Positions 48,419-59,636 of a stretch of 64,000 bases of DNA are shown here, in pieces. A model generated the notes under the pieces. The model made no database searches. It worked only from the letters and a program-made list of their open reading frames with translations, and was not told the DNA's origin. Positions within the stretch are counted from its first letter, which is position 1. Each line of letters starts with the position of its first letter. The DNA is from an uncultured Arcanobacterium sp. Its GTDB lineage: Bacteria > Actinomycetota > Actinomycetes > Actinomycetales > Actinomycetaceae. The DNA is taken from contig CAMCHI010000006.1 in the NCBI GenBank assembly GCA_945874735.1, positions 1 to 64,000 on the forward strand, read 5' to 3'. Both the position numbers and the translations under genes were made by a program.

Positions 48419-49342
48419 TTAAACAGGAAGCGGAGCACGCACCATGCCCTCTTGGCTCATTGTGGCAATAAGTGTCCCGTTTTGATAAAACTTAGCAATT
48501 GATAGTCCACGACCTCCCTGTGCAGAAGGGGTGTCTAAATCGGCTAAAATCCACTGGGATACATCCACATCTCGATGCCACCAAATAGTGTGGTCTAAAG
48601 TTGCTAAAGCAACCTTAGGCATTATCCAAAACAATCCATGCGCCCGCATCACAGGTTCTAGCATAAAATGATCCGTGGCATACGCCAGCATAGCGCGATG
48701 CAAAAGCTGGGTAGCATTAGCAGGCATTTCATTACGTAACCTGAACCAAATCTGGGTACGAGTAGTTTTTTCTTTTTGCGGTTTTACCCAAATTGCTCCG
48801 TCTACATGACGCAAATCCACTAAATTAAACATAGAAATCTGCCGAATCTCCGGCACATCTACTGAAGCAAAAAAATCAACTGAGGAGGGTAAATCAGCAG
48901 GAGAAGGCACTAAAGGGGGATGGCTGTAATGCTCAATACCCGCTTGGGTTTCCTGAAAAGAAGCTCGTGCGCTAAAAATAGTTAAATCATCTTGCAGGGC
49001 ATGAATACGGCGAGTAGAAAAAGAATTTCCGTCCAGCACGTCTTCTACTAGAAAATCAATAGGCTTATCTACATCTCCTGGGCGTAAAAACGCAGCCGTA
49101 ATAGAATGAATCTGCCGTTTAGAGGTAGCACCCAGCATGGTAGCTTGCGCTGCTAATACTGCTTGAGCAAATACTTGCCCACCATATACTCGACTCCCGA
49201 ACTGAGCCAAACTAGTACCTCTAAACCGATCTGATGCTACTTGCGTTAAACGCAAAACATTCAGAATAGAATCGAGAGGTTCTACCTCAGCAGTTGGCAC
49301 GTCAATATGGTGGCTCATGTTTCTCTCCAAACTTTTTTGCAA
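48419..49342 (-). CDS. tesB: acyl-CoA thioesterase II
   Basis: Double hotdog fold; SRVYGGQVFAQAVLAA motif. Confidence 0.9.
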   Translation of the reverse strand: MQKSLERNMSHHIDVPTAEVEPLDSILNVLRLTQVASDRFRGTSLAQFGSRVYGGQVFAQAVLAAQATMLGATSKRQIHSITAAFLRPGDVDKPIDFLVEDVLDGNSFSTRRIHALQDDLTIFSARASFQETQAGIEHYSHPPLVPSPADLPSSVDFFASVDVPEIRQISMFNLVDLRHVDGAIWVKPQKEKTTRTQIWFRLRNEMPANATQLLHRAMLAYATDHFMLEPVMRAHGLFWIMPKVALATLDHTIWWHRDVDVSQWILADLDTPSAQGGRGLSIAKFYQNGTLIATMSQEGMVRAPLPV

Positions 49343-49582
49343 AGCAGTTTAGATACTACTAAAAAACCAGAGTATTTTCTGTGATAATTCAGTATCTTTC
49401 AGTGTCTTGGTAGCAAAATCATAGTAAGCGCTTTGCAAATATAGATACAGGTGGTGGACGAAATAGGTGTTTGCTTGAGAAATTAAGTAGGATAGTGAAA
49501 GTTGGAGAAGAAGATATCTCCAAAGTATAAGGGTATTTATAGCCTTAAGTATTTAATCTGCAAAACTTTGCAAGGGAGCAAA

Positions 49583-51718
49583 ATGAGTATGGAAGTGACT
49601 AACCGTGAAGCGCTCGAGCAGTTAGCGCAAGCCTATGGGGTAGCCACTGAATATTGGGGATATGACGGCACATTAAAAACGGTTGCTACACCCACTTTGC
49701 TAAAAGTGTTAGCAGCAATGGGAGTAGAGGAAGTAACAGATGAAAATATTTGGCAGAAAATAGATCAGCAACTGAACCGGCACTGGTATCAAGTATTACC
49801 GCAATACGTAGTAGCTATTAGCGGGCGAGAAAACACAGTGAGTGTGCACGTGCCACACGGCTCGCAAGTATGGGTAGAAGCAGTATTAGATAACGGGCAG
49901 CGGGAGAGCCTACAGCAGTTAGATGACTATACTGCTCCGCGTGAAATAGCTGGAGTGCTAACTGGGCAAGCTACTTTCGCGTTGCCTGCTTTGCCGTTCG
50001 GCTATCATGAGCTGTACGCATATGTGCGTTTAGTGGGAGCGCCGGAAACTGAAGTAAGTACCCATAAAGGGTTGCTTATCTCAGCGCCTGCCCGTGCTAG
50101 AATGCCAGAAAAACGCGGTTGGGGCATGATGGCGCAACTGTACTCCGTGCGTTCTCATGCTTCTTGGGGACTAGGTGATTTAGCTGATTTAGCAGAATTA
50201 GGAGCAGTGTGTGCTGAGCACAATGCTGATTTTGTGCTGATTAATCCGTTGCATGCGGCTGAACCAGTAGGGCATATGACTCCGTCTCCTTATTTGCCAG
50301 TTACACGCCGCTTCTTTAATCCAATCTATATTCGTCCAGAAGATATTCCAGAAGTGGCTTATTTGTCCGCTACTGCCCGAGCACAAGTACAAGCAGCTGC
50401 CGAGAAAGTACGGCAGTTAAATACGGTCAATGAGTTGTTAGATCGTGACGCAGTGTGGGCGGCTAAAAAAGAGGCGTTAGAAGTTATTTACGCTGCACCG
50501 CGTTCGCGTGCCAGAGAGCAGGCATTTGCTCGTTTCCAAGCTCTGGAGGGAGCTGGTTTAGCCGACTTTGCGTTGTGGTGTGCTCTTTTAGAAGATAATG
50601 GCGGAGTGTTGCCTGCACATTTACAAGATTCTACTTCTTTAGCGGTAGCACAAGAACGGGTGCGGTTAGCAACTCGAGTAGAGTTCTGGGCGTGGTTGCA
50701 GTGGATTGTGGATCAGCAATTAGCTCATACTCAACAGACCGTATTGGCTGCGGGTATGGAATACGGTATTTGCCATGATTTAGCGGTGGGAGTGCACCCA
50801 GTGGGTGCAGATACGTGGAGTAATCCGCAGGCTTTTGCTGCCGGTATGGCAGTGGGTGCTCCACCGGATATGTATAACCAGCAGGGGCAAAACTGGTCAC
50901 AGCCTCCGTGGCAACCTACTGCTTTAGCTGCTAGTGGTTTTGCGCCTTTACGGGAAATGGCACGTACCGTGTTGCGTCATGCGGGGGCTTTGCGTATTGA
51001 TCACGTAATGGGATTGTTCCGTTTGTGGTGGATTCCAGAGGGGAATTTACCATCTGAGGGCACGTATGTGCGTTTTGATCATGAAGCAATGGTGAGCGTG
51101 CTGTTGTTGGAGGCTCATTTAGCGAACGCGGTTTTAATTGGAGAAGATTTAGGCACAGTAGAGCCGTGGGTGCGTACATATTTGCAAGAACGTGGCATTT
51201 TGGGTACTTCGGTGTTCTGGTTTGAGAAGCAAGCAGACGGTTCACCGTTATATGCAGATGCTTATCGGGCAGAAATTTTAGCAACGGTTAATACGCATGA
51301 TTTACCGCCAGCAGCTGGTTATTTAGCTGAGGAACATGTGGAAATTCGAGCACGGCTTGGGTTGTTAGAGCAGTCTGAGGAAGATGCGCGAGCTGCGGCC
51401 CGTCAAGAGCGAGAACAAGCTATTGCGCGCTTGCAGGAATATGGTTTGCTAGGTGATGATTTAGCAGAAACAACGATAATTGAGGCTTTGCATCGCTATA
51501 TTGCTCATACCCCAGCATTGCTGTTGGGAGTTTCTCTCACTGATGCGGTAGGGGAAAGACGGGCACAGAATCAGCCTGGTACCGATCAGGAGTATCCGAA
51601 TTGGAAAGTGCCGTTAGCTGACGGGACGCAACAATTAGTGTTAGTGGAAGATTTAGCTACTAATGTGCGTTTATGTTCTTTAGCGCAGGCATTAAACCAA
51701 GAAATAGCACGCCACTAA
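49583..51718 (+). CDS. malQ: 4-alpha-glucanotransferase
   Basis: GH77 motifs LRIDHVMGLFRLWWIPEG, GEDLGTVEPWV, NTHDLPP; internal start at ATG 49583 preferred. Confidence 0.94.
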   Translation: MSMEVTNREALEQLAQAYGVATEYWGYDGTLKTVATPTLLKVLAAMGVEEVTDENIWQKIDQQLNRHWYQVLPQYVVAISGRENTVSVHVPHGSQVWVEAVLDNGQRESLQQLDDYTAPREIAGVLTGQATFALPALPFGYHELYAYVRLVGAPETEVSTHKGLLISAPARARMPEKRGWGMMAQLYSVRSHASWGLGDLADLAELGAVCAEHNADFVLINPLHAAEPVGHMTPSPYLPVTRRFFNPIYIRPEDIPEVAYLSATARAQVQAAAEKVRQLNTVNELLDRDAVWAAKKEALEVIYAAPRSRAREQAFARFQALEGAGLADFALWCALLEDNGGVLPAHLQDSTSLAVAQERVRLATRVEFWAWLQWIVDQQLAHTQQTVLAAGMEYGICHDLAVGVHPVGADTWSNPQAFAAGMAVGAPPDMYNQQGQNWSQPPWQPTALAASGFAPLREMARTVLRHAGALRIDHVMGLFRLWWIPEGNLPSEGTYVRFDHEAMVSVLLLEAHLANAVLIGEDLGTVEPWVRTYLQERGILGTSVFWFEKQADGSPLYADAYRAEILATVNTHDLPPAAGYLAEEHVEIRARLGLLEQSEEDARAAARQEREQAIARLQEYGLLGDDLAETTIIEALHRYIAHTPALLLGVSLTDAVGERRAQNQPGTDQEYPNWKVPLADGTQQLVLVEDLATNVRLCSLAQALNQEIARH

Positions 51719-51797
51719 TTTGTGGGAGCTATGAGATATAAACCGCTTGGGTGAAGTTGTGCTGTGCTAATTTTGCCTGCGAGTAATGTACATTAAT

Positions 51798-51827
51798 GGG
51801 GTGCTAATAAAATTTTATTAGCACCCC
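51798..51827. terminator. bidirectional terminator between malQ and pepN
   Basis: 30-nt perfect palindrome GGGGTGCTAATAAAATTTTATTAGCACCCC. Confidence 0.7.
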
Positions 51828-51860
51828 TAACACATTCCTGTAGGATTACCGGAGTAGATA

Positions 51861-54416
51861 TTACTTTTCTAGTTCATCATAGGATTGTGCTTTTACCGCA
51901 CGTTTTGCACTGTCCATTGCTTCCGATACTAGTCGGAGTAAAGCAGGAGCAGCATGGGTATGTTGGGCTAACCATTGTTCCCCGTATGCTACTAAGTCAA
52001 TACCTAAATCGGTGCGTCCTGCTAATTTAATCGGAAATGCATGATGTACGGTGTTCATCATGATTTCTACGGTACGTTCTGCCCAGAGTTCTTCTAGAGA
52101 GGCGAAGAATTTAGGCACAAATGGAATTAGTAGTTCAGCATTTCCGTGGTTAAAGCCTAAAGTGAGGGCACGTTGAATAGCGTTAGGCACTACACCAGCG
52201 GTGATGTCCGTCCAAGCTTTTGCTTTAGCTTCTGGAGTAGAGATAGCTGCACGGGCGCGTGCTGCTGCACTAGCTCCTGAAGCAGTGTTGTCGTTAGTAG
52301 CGCGTTCTGTTTCGATAGCGTTTTCGTCCCAACGTCCAGCTGCTGCGAGGCGTTCAATAATGCTCCACCGCATAGCATTGTCGATTACTAGACCTTCTGG
52401 CACAGCGATATTTTGCAACCAGCCTTGGTAGGTGTCTAGTTGTTGAGAGCTGTGAGCGGCAGCGATAGCCGCTTTAGCTATTTGGAGTTGCCTATCTGAA
52501 CCAGGGGCAGTGCTGTCAATCAGACTAGCAAGTTTTTCTGCTACTTTAGCTTGTAGAAGTGCCCGTTTTGCGGGAGCAGAATATAGGTTGGTGGCAGTGT
52601 CTAACTGGTTAAGTAGAGTGCGTAGCACAGTGCCGTGGTCTTCTGTTTCTAATGCTTGCAAAGCTAAAGCTACAAATTCGTGTGCGCTCATTTCTCCGTC
52701 ACGGCACATATCCCAAGCACTAAAAAGTACTAGGGTGCGTGCTAGGCGGTCGGGGAAAGCATTGATATTAGCGATAGCGGAGTTTAGGGAATGTGGATCT
52801 AAACGTACTTTCGCATAGGCTAAATCTCCGTCATTTATTAAAATCAAATCTGGACGAGTTACTCCGGCAAATTCTGGCACTGCGGTGCTTTCTCCGGCTA
52901 TGTCTAGTTCACTGTGTAGTACTTTCGTGAAGCGTCCTTCTACTAATTGATACCCAGCTACCGCGATTCGGTGGGGGCGTAGAGAGGCTCGTCCATCGCT
53001 TTCTTGGGCGATATGGAAACTGCTAATTATATTCTGTGCATCTACTTCTAATACGGGACGTAAAATGTTGATACCGGATTCTTCTAGCCAGAGTTTAGAC
53101 CATTGGTGCAGATCACGTCCGGAGGCAGCTTCTAGTTCTATTAGTAAGTCTTGTAAAGTAGCGTTGCCCCAGGCTTGTTTAGCTAGGTAGCGTTGCACGC
53201 CGGTAATGAAACTATCCCAACCCACGTATGCTACTAACTGCTGAAATACGGAGGCTCCTTTACCGTATGTGATTCCATCAAAATTCACCATCACGTCTTC
53301 TAGGTCGCGAATATCGGCAGCAATAGGGTGAGTGGAAGGGAGTTGGTCTTGTGCTTGTGCCCAAGATTTTTCCGAGGAGTTGAATGTTACCCAAGCATCA
53401 CTCCAGCGAGTGGTTTCCGCGGTAGCCACATGACTCATATACTCGGCGAAGGATTCGTTTAACCACAGGTCGTCCCACCATTTCATGGTTACTAAATCTC
53501 CAAACCACATATGGGCCAGTTCATGCAAAATAGTTACTGCTCGGCGTTCTACGAGTGCTTCAGTTGGGCGAGAACGGAACACATAATCATCTAGGATAGT
53601 TACACAAGCTGGATGTTCCATAGCTCCCGCGTTAAATTCTGGCACGAAAATCTGGTCGTATTTTCTAAACGGGTAAGGCTGTTGGAAAATTTTCTCAAAG
53701 AATGGCATACCTTGTTTGGTAATCGCAATTACTTCTTCTCCGTCGAGATATTCAGCCAGAGAAGCGCGAGCATATACACCCATTGGGATTTCTCGTCCGT
53801 CTATAGAAGTATAAGAACCCGTAACGCCAGTGTACGGGCCTGCAACTAGACAGGTGAGGTAGGAAGAAATGCGTTCAGTGGGAGAAAACGCCCAAGTAGC
53901 TGTGCCCTCGGAATGTATTTCTGGTTCTGGAGTGGGAGAAACGGAGAACACTTTCCAATCTTGGGGAGCGGTTACGGTGAAACTGTAGTTGGCTTTTAAA
54001 TCTGGTTGCTCAAAGACGGCAAACATTCTGCGTGCGTCTGCTACCTCGAATTGAGAGTACAAGTAGACTTGTCCATCTGCTGGGTCGATAGTGCGATGTA
54101 ATCCTTCCCCAGTATGGGAGTAAACACAGGTGGCTTCTACGGTGAGAGTGTTTTCTGTAGCCAAGTTCGGTAAGGAAATACGGGAATCATGGAATGATTC
54201 GAGAGGTAGTTCTGCTCCGTTTAACACAATCCGTTCTACAGATTGGGCGATTAAATCAATAAAACTACTGCTGCCTGGGGTAGCAGTAAAATTAACTACT
54301 GTTTTAGAGGAGAAAGTATCAGGAGTAGTTACATCTAGGTAGATGTGATAGTCCTTAGTTTGCAAGATTTGAGCTCGTTCTTGGGCTTCTAAACGGCTTA
54401 AGTTTTCAGCAGGCAT
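51861..54416 (-). CDS. pepN: aminopeptidase N (M1 family)
   Basis: HELAHMWFGD zinc motif, GAMEHPA exopeptidase motif; 851 aa. Confidence 0.95.
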   Translation of the reverse strand: MPAENLSRLEAQERAQILQTKDYHIYLDVTTPDTFSSKTVVNFTATPGSSSFIDLIAQSVERIVLNGAELPLESFHDSRISLPNLATENTLTVEATCVYSHTGEGLHRTIDPADGQVYLYSQFEVADARRMFAVFEQPDLKANYSFTVTAPQDWKVFSVSPTPEPEIHSEGTATWAFSPTERISSYLTCLVAGPYTGVTGSYTSIDGREIPMGVYARASLAEYLDGEEVIAITKQGMPFFEKIFQQPYPFRKYDQIFVPEFNAGAMEHPACVTILDDYVFRSRPTEALVERRAVTILHELAHMWFGDLVTMKWWDDLWLNESFAEYMSHVATAETTRWSDAWVTFNSSEKSWAQAQDQLPSTHPIAADIRDLEDVMVNFDGITYGKGASVFQQLVAYVGWDSFITGVQRYLAKQAWGNATLQDLLIELEAASGRDLHQWSKLWLEESGINILRPVLEVDAQNIISSFHIAQESDGRASLRPHRIAVAGYQLVEGRFTKVLHSELDIAGESTAVPEFAGVTRPDLILINDGDLAYAKVRLDPHSLNSAIANINAFPDRLARTLVLFSAWDMCRDGEMSAHEFVALALQALETEDHGTVLRTLLNQLDTATNLYSAPAKRALLQAKVAEKLASLIDSTAPGSDRQLQIAKAAIAAAHSSQQLDTYQGWLQNIAVPEGLVIDNAMRWSIIERLAAAGRWDENAIETERATNDNTASGASAAARARAAISTPEAKAKAWTDITAGVVPNAIQRALTLGFNHGNAELLIPFVPKFFASLEELWAERTVEIMMNTVHHAFPIKLAGRTDLGIDLVAYGEQWLAQHTHAAPALLRLVSEAMDSAKRAVKAQSYDELEK

Positions 54417-54591
54417 TTATACTCCCTGGGTTTATTGATTAAGGATTGCAGTAAAAGACATTTTAGGTATATAGCTCGGTGGGATTGGAAAATTTAAGAA
54501 ACTCACCAGCTAGAATGTGTGGAATACGGAAAAGGATATGCGTTTGCCGGCAAGTTGCATATCAAGAACTTACCGGCAAACTTAGCTATTT

Positions 54592-56592
54592 TTACCAGAT
54601 GCGCACTCGTTCTTCAGGGGCGAGGTAAAGTTTATCTCCTGGAACTAGTCCGAATGCTTCGGCGAAAGTATCTACATTCTTTAGCACTCCGTTACAACGG
54701 AATTCTGCTGGTGAATGTGGATCAGTAGCGATACGTTGAATCATCATTTCATCGCGTCGTTTTTCTTCCCAAATACGAGCCCAAGATAGTAGTAGGCGTT
54801 GTATGCCGGTAAAGCCGTTAATTTCTGGTACGTGGGCGCTCGATTCATAACCTGCGCGTTGCATGGCGATATTGTAGGCTTTCAACGCGATAGAAAGACC
54901 ACCTAAATCGCCAATGTTTTCTCCTAAAGTCAAAGCTCCTTGCACGTGGTGTGGAGAGTCAGGCGGGAATTGAGCTGGCACATAGGCATCATATTGGGCT
55001 ACTAAAGCTGAGGTTCGTTTCTCAAACTCGGCGCGGTCTTCGTCAGACCACCAGTTGTTTAAGTATCCTTCGCTATCGTATTTGGAGCCTTGATCGTCAA
55101 ATCCATGCCCAATTTCGTGCCCGATTACTGCTCCAATACCACCATAGTTCCAAGCAGGATCGGCTTGTGGGTCAAAGAATGGCGGTTCCAAAATAGCGGC
55201 AGGGAAGACGATTTCGTTGGCGATTGGGTTATAGTAGGCGTTCACGGTTTGTGGGTGCATATACCACTTGTCGCGGTCTACTGGTTTCCCTAATCGCGCA
55301 ATATCTTCAGCTAAAGCAAAACGAGCAGCGCGTCGTACATTTCCTATAAGATCTTGCGCGCTGATTTCTAATGCGGAGTAATCTTTCCACTTGTTCGGGT
55401 AACCAATTTTGGTAACAAAAGTGGCTAGTTTAGCTAAAGCTTTTTCTTTGGTGACGGGAGTCATCCAGTCTAGATTGCTAATTGATTCTTTATAAGCAGC
55501 GAGCAGGTCTGCTACTAGCTGTTCCATTTGTGCTTTATAGGCAGGTGGGAAGTGCCGTTCCACATATTGTTTACCTACGGCTTCTCCTAGGATTTCGTCT
55601 ACTAATCCTACTGCGCGCTTCCAGCGGTCGCGTTGCTCTTCTTGCCCAACTAAGGTTTTTCCGTAGAAAGCAAAATGAGTATCTACGATTTCGCTGGTAA
55701 GGTAAGGGGCGCGAGCTAGGATCACTTTCCATGTGAGATATTCTTGGAGTGCTTTTAGTTCTGTTTCTTCCCAAAGCTGGGCAAAAGTGGTGAGAGCACT
55801 AGGGGTGTACACTAAAAATTCTGGAGTATTTTCAGCAGTGTAACCTAGAGTATTGAAACAGCTTTCCCAGTTAAAGCCAGGAGCAGATGCAATAAAATCT
55901 GCCCATGTCATCACATTATTAGTAGCTTCTGCATCCCGTAGTGCCACTACATCTAAGTGTCCTGCAGCGATTTTGCTTTCAGTGGCAAAAATATTTGTTG
56001 CGATTTCTTGAGCTTGTTCTGCGGTTACGCCAGTAGCTAGAGCGTATAGGGTGGGAATTAATTTTTGGTAGGCTTGACGAATTTCTAGATAGTCTTCACT
56101 GCGATAGTATGCTTCGTCTGGTAGCCCTAATCCGTTTTGGAAAAGCCATACGATATAGGCGTTAGGATTGTTGCGGTCGGCATCTACGGCTGCTCCAAAC
56201 GGGCCATCTACACCACTTTGCATCAGCTTACCTAAAGCAATTTCTAGAGCGGCTTTATCGGTAGCTTCATTAATTAAACTAAAATCAGCAGCTAAAGGAG
56301 TAGTTCCTAACTCGTTGATGGTAGTTTCGTTCATGAAAGAGTTGAAAAGATCGCCTATTTTACGTGCTTCCGGATCGGTAGCGCCATTATGAGCTAAATC
56401 TTCAATAATTTCTTTAACACGCCGTTCCGACTCGTTGCGCAAGTCAATGAAAGAACCAGTGGAGGCTTGATCGGCTGGTATTTCTTTTTCGGCTAGAGAA
56501 ATACCGTTTACATATTGAAAGAAATCGTCTTGCGGACGAATATTGCTGTTTAATTTGCTAACTACTTTTTCAGTGGTGATATCTTTTGTCAT
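54592..56592 (-). CDS. pepO: M13-family endopeptidase (PepO-like)
   Basis: VIGHEIGHGFDDQG and NAYYNP motifs; 666 aa. Confidence 0.94.
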   Translation of the reverse strand: MTKDITTEKVVSKLNSNIRPQDDFFQYVNGISLAEKEIPADQASTGSFIDLRNESERRVKEIIEDLAHNGATDPEARKIGDLFNSFMNETTINELGTTPLAADFSLINEATDKAALEIALGKLMQSGVDGPFGAAVDADRNNPNAYIVWLFQNGLGLPDEAYYRSEDYLEIRQAYQKLIPTLYALATGVTAEQAQEIATNIFATESKIAAGHLDVVALRDAEATNNVMTWADFIASAPGFNWESCFNTLGYTAENTPEFLVYTPSALTTFAQLWEETELKALQEYLTWKVILARAPYLTSEIVDTHFAFYGKTLVGQEEQRDRWKRAVGLVDEILGEAVGKQYVERHFPPAYKAQMEQLVADLLAAYKESISNLDWMTPVTKEKALAKLATFVTKIGYPNKWKDYSALEISAQDLIGNVRRAARFALAEDIARLGKPVDRDKWYMHPQTVNAYYNPIANEIVFPAAILEPPFFDPQADPAWNYGGIGAVIGHEIGHGFDDQGSKYDSEGYLNNWWSDEDRAEFEKRTSALVAQYDAYVPAQFPPDSPHHVQGALTLGENIGDLGGLSIALKAYNIAMQRAGYESSAHVPEINGFTGIQRLLLSWARIWEEKRRDEMMIQRIATDPHSPAEFRCNGVLKNVDTFAEAFGLVPGDKLYLAPEERVRIW

Positions 56593-56786
56593 GCTTTTCA
56601 GTTTAACTTATTTACTTTAGCTTTGCTGATAGGGCAGATATTATGGACGGTATTTAACACTGCTTAAGCGTTATGGAAAAGTGTAAAAGATAGGCGCAGG
56701 AATGGGTATGGTTTTTCGGGTAATTTAGAAAACTTTAGGACGTTTTGGGTAAGTGGTTTGTGTACTGGGCAGTTAAGCTAGAAGGT

Positions 56787-57236
56787 ATGAAAGTACATAT
56801 TGCAACCGACCATGCTGGTTTTGAGTTAAAAAATAATCTAGTTGAATATTTGACGGTACGGGGACATGAAGTGGTAGATCATGGCTATCATGAATACGAT
56901 AAATTTGATGCCTATCCTCCAGTATGTTTTGCTTGTGCTCAAGCTGTGGTAGATGATCCAGGCTCGTTGGGTATCGTAATTGGTGGCTCGGGTAATGGTG
57001 AACAAATCGCTGCTAATAAAGTAAATGGGGTGCGAGCTGCTTTGGTGTGGAACGAGTCTACCGCTGAGTTAGCACGAGAGCACAATAACGCAAATGTTAT
57101 GGCAATTGGTGCTCGTCAGCATACGGAAGAGGAAGTGCGGCGTTTTGTGGATATTTTCTTAGCCACTGGTTATGATGTGGAGTCGCGTCATCAAAGTCGT
57201 ATTCAAATGCTAAGTGATTATGAAGCACAGCGGTAA
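56787..57236 (+). CDS. rpiB: ribose-5-phosphate isomerase B family
   Basis: MKVHIATDHAGFELK, GNGEQIAANKVNGVRAALV; ATG 56787 preferred. Confidence 0.9.
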   Translation: MKVHIATDHAGFELKNNLVEYLTVRGHEVVDHGYHEYDKFDAYPPVCFACAQAVVDDPGSLGIVIGGSGNGEQIAANKVNGVRAALVWNESTAELAREHNNANVMAIGARQHTEEEVRRFVDIFLATGYDVESRHQSRIQMLSDYEAQR

Positions 57237-57301
57237 AGAAATAAGTGTGCTATTTGCCTACCGTTGGTGTTAGCTATAGCTGATATGAAGCTAATTTAAG
57301 T

Positions 57302-57345
57302 AAAACTGGGGAGTTAGACCAAGTGTGGTTTAACTCCCCAGTTTT
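57302..57345. terminator. bidirectional terminator
   Basis: AAAACTGGGGAGTTA / TAACTCCCCAGTTTT between convergent genes. Confidence 0.85.
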
Positions 57346-57351
57346 GTTCAG

Positions 57352-57927
57352 TCAGATAAGAATAGCGGGATCTATATGATGTAGATTTTCTTTACTTTCC
57401 CGATTTTTAGCTGGGATACCTACCGCAATATGGTTACAAGGCACATCTTTTACTACTACTGCGTTGGCACCGATTTTTACATCATCGCCGATATGGATAG
57501 GGCCAAGTACTTTTGCCCCTGAGCCAATAGTGACGCGATTACCGATAGTGGGATGGCGTTTTCCTTTTTCCATAGATGTTCCCCCTAAGGTGGTGCCATG
57601 GAAAATGATTACGTCTTCTCCCACTTCAGCGGTTTCTCCAATTACCACTCCCATGCCATGATCAATAAATAGCCGTCTGCCTAAAGTGGCAGCAGGATGG
57701 ATTTCGATACCCGTGATTCCGCGTGCTACTTGTGAAATAAAGCGAGCTAGGAAGCGGTATCCGGGGTCTTTATGCCAAAGTCGATTGGCTATGCGGTATG
57801 CCCATACTGCGTGTACACCAGGATATAAAATAGCTACTTCTAGGCTAGAACGAGCAGCTGGATCGTGATTTACAGCAGCAGCTAAATCTTCGCGGAGGAG
57901 CTGAACTAGGGAATTGGGGTTAAACAT
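57352..57927 (-). CDS. cysE: serine O-acetyltransferase
   Basis: Left-handed beta-helix hexapeptides; [26 protein letters not shown]. Confidence 0.96.
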   Translation of the reverse strand: MFNPNSLVQLLREDLAAAVNHDPAARSSLEVAILYPGVHAVWAYRIANRLWHKDPGYRFLARFISQVARGITGIEIHPAATLGRRLFIDHGMGVVIGETAEVGEDVIIFHGTTLGGTSMEKGKRHPTIGNRVTIGSGAKVLGPIHIGDDVKIGANAVVVKDVPCNHIAVGIPAKNRESKENLHHIDPAILI

Positions 57928-57965
57928 TTTATTGCCTTGTAGAGAGCTGAGTGTGGTGACTCTTT

Positions 57966-58000
57966 GCCGGCTTTAGTGGTTTGGTTTTACTAAAGCCGGC
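57966..58000 (-). terminator. hairpin between cysK and cysE
   Basis: GCCGGCTTTAGT / ACTAAAGCCGGC 12-bp perfect stem. Confidence 0.6.
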
Positions 58001-58068
58001 TGGAGTGTTGTCTTTGTTAGTACTGTCTGTAAAGAGCAGACATTGTACTTATTAATAGGGGAGAATAT

Positions 58069-59004
58069 TTAGGCTTCGGTGAGTCCCTCGAATAGCGCAG
58101 TAGAAATGTAGCGTTCTCCAAAGTCTGGTACTACTACTACGATATTCTTTCCGGCATTTTCTGGACGAGCAGCTACTTCTAGTGCTGCCCAGAGGGCAGC
58201 GCCTCCAGAAAGACCAGCTAATACACCCTCAGTATGAGCTACTTTGCGTGCAGTGTTTAGGGCGTCTGCGAATTCTACGGTGATGATTTCGTTAAATAGC
58301 TCTGTGTCTAAAATAGCGGGCACAAAATTAGCGCCGATACCTTGGATTTTGTGAGGGCCAGCTTTGCCGGTAGATAGCAGGGGAGAATCGGCTGGTTCTA
58401 CTGCAATAATTTCTACAGCTGGGTTTTGGGCACGTAAGTAACGTCCTACGCCGGTGATAGTTCCGCCGGTACCTATTCCGGCTACGAAAATATCCACTTT
58501 GCCTTCGGTGTCTTCCCAGATTTCTGGGCCGGTAGTAGCGGTGTGAATAGCAGGGTTGGCGGCGTTAGCGAATTGGGAAGCTAGGATAGCTTCTGGATTA
58601 TTAGCTACGATTTCTTGGGCAGCGTCCACTGCTCCTTGCATTCCTTTGCTAGGATCGGTGAGGATAAGCTCTGCACCAAATCCGCGTAAGAGAGCGCGTC
58701 GTTCTTGGCTCATAGAAGCTGGCATGGTGAGGATTACCTTATAACCGCGCGCAGCTCCTACCCAGGCTAGGGCAATGCCAGTGTTACCGGAGGTAGCTTC
58801 TACGATTGTTCCTCCTGGTTTAAGTGCGCCTGCCTCTTCTGCAGCGTTTACGATTGCTACTCCGATGCGGTCTTTTACGGAGTTTGCTGGATTATAAAAT
58901 TCTAGTTTTGCTAGTACGTTTGCTTCTGTAGATGCTGCCAGACGGGAAAGGCGAAGAAGAGGAGTTTTGCCAGTTAGTTCGGTAATAGAGTTGTAGATAC
59001 CCAT
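58069..59004 (-). CDS. cysK: cysteine synthase A
   Basis: [11 protein letters not shown] lysine motif, [12 protein letters not shown]; 311 aa. Confidence 0.96.
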   Translation of the reverse strand: MGIYNSITELTGKTPLLRLSRLAASTEANVLAKLEFYNPANSVKDRIGVAIVNAAEEAGALKPGGTIVEATSGNTGIALAWVGAARGYKVILTMPASMSQERRALLRGFGAELILTDPSKGMQGAVDAAQEIVANNPEAILASQFANAANPAIHTATTGPEIWEDTEGKVDIFVAGIGTGGTITGVGRYLRAQNPAVEIIAVEPADSPLLSTGKAGPHKIQGIGANFVPAILDTELFNEIITVEFADALNTARKVAHTEGVLAGLSGGAALWAALEVAARPENAGKNIVVVVPDFGERYISTALFEGLTEA

Positions 59005-59636
59005 GATTTTCCTTTGGTTTTAGTTGATAAAGTTTAAGATTTGTTAGTTGTTATTGCTTGAAAATTTTAGTTGTGACTATTTTGTGTTTTATTTACTGGA
59101 TTTTAAGTAGCTGGTAATTTTGCAAAATTCTGCTTATTTAGAATTTATTGCCGTGTTTACCTAGCTTTAAGATGTCCAGATAAATTGGGGCGTAAAAATA
59201 GCACTAACTTGGTTAAGAGCGTTAGGCATGCGATTAGGAGATACGCACAAAAGCTAGAGCCTAACGCTCTAGCTACACTTGCAGCAGCACATAAAGGAAA
59301 GTGGGGTGTAAAGCGGATTGCGCATTCCCTTTCCTTTCTCTGCCAGCGCTTTATGCGCTAAAAATTATTAGTTAAAGTCTGTGTTAAGTGCAGGTGAAAG
59401 TTTTCGACTTTCTTTACTTCTCTTTGGGAGATGGTTGTTTTACCTGCCCTTATTTTTAAGTGTGCATGATTTGCTCTCTTAACGCAATTTTCTCACCTTT
59501 GATGAGAGGCAAGTAATAATTTGTATTAATTCCATTTAAGTGGTGGGGTGTAGTTTAATGCGAGATTGCGCTATTTAAGGGGAGAGATACAGATTAGGTA
59601 ACGCAAAATTTTATGCAAATTAATTAAATATATGAT

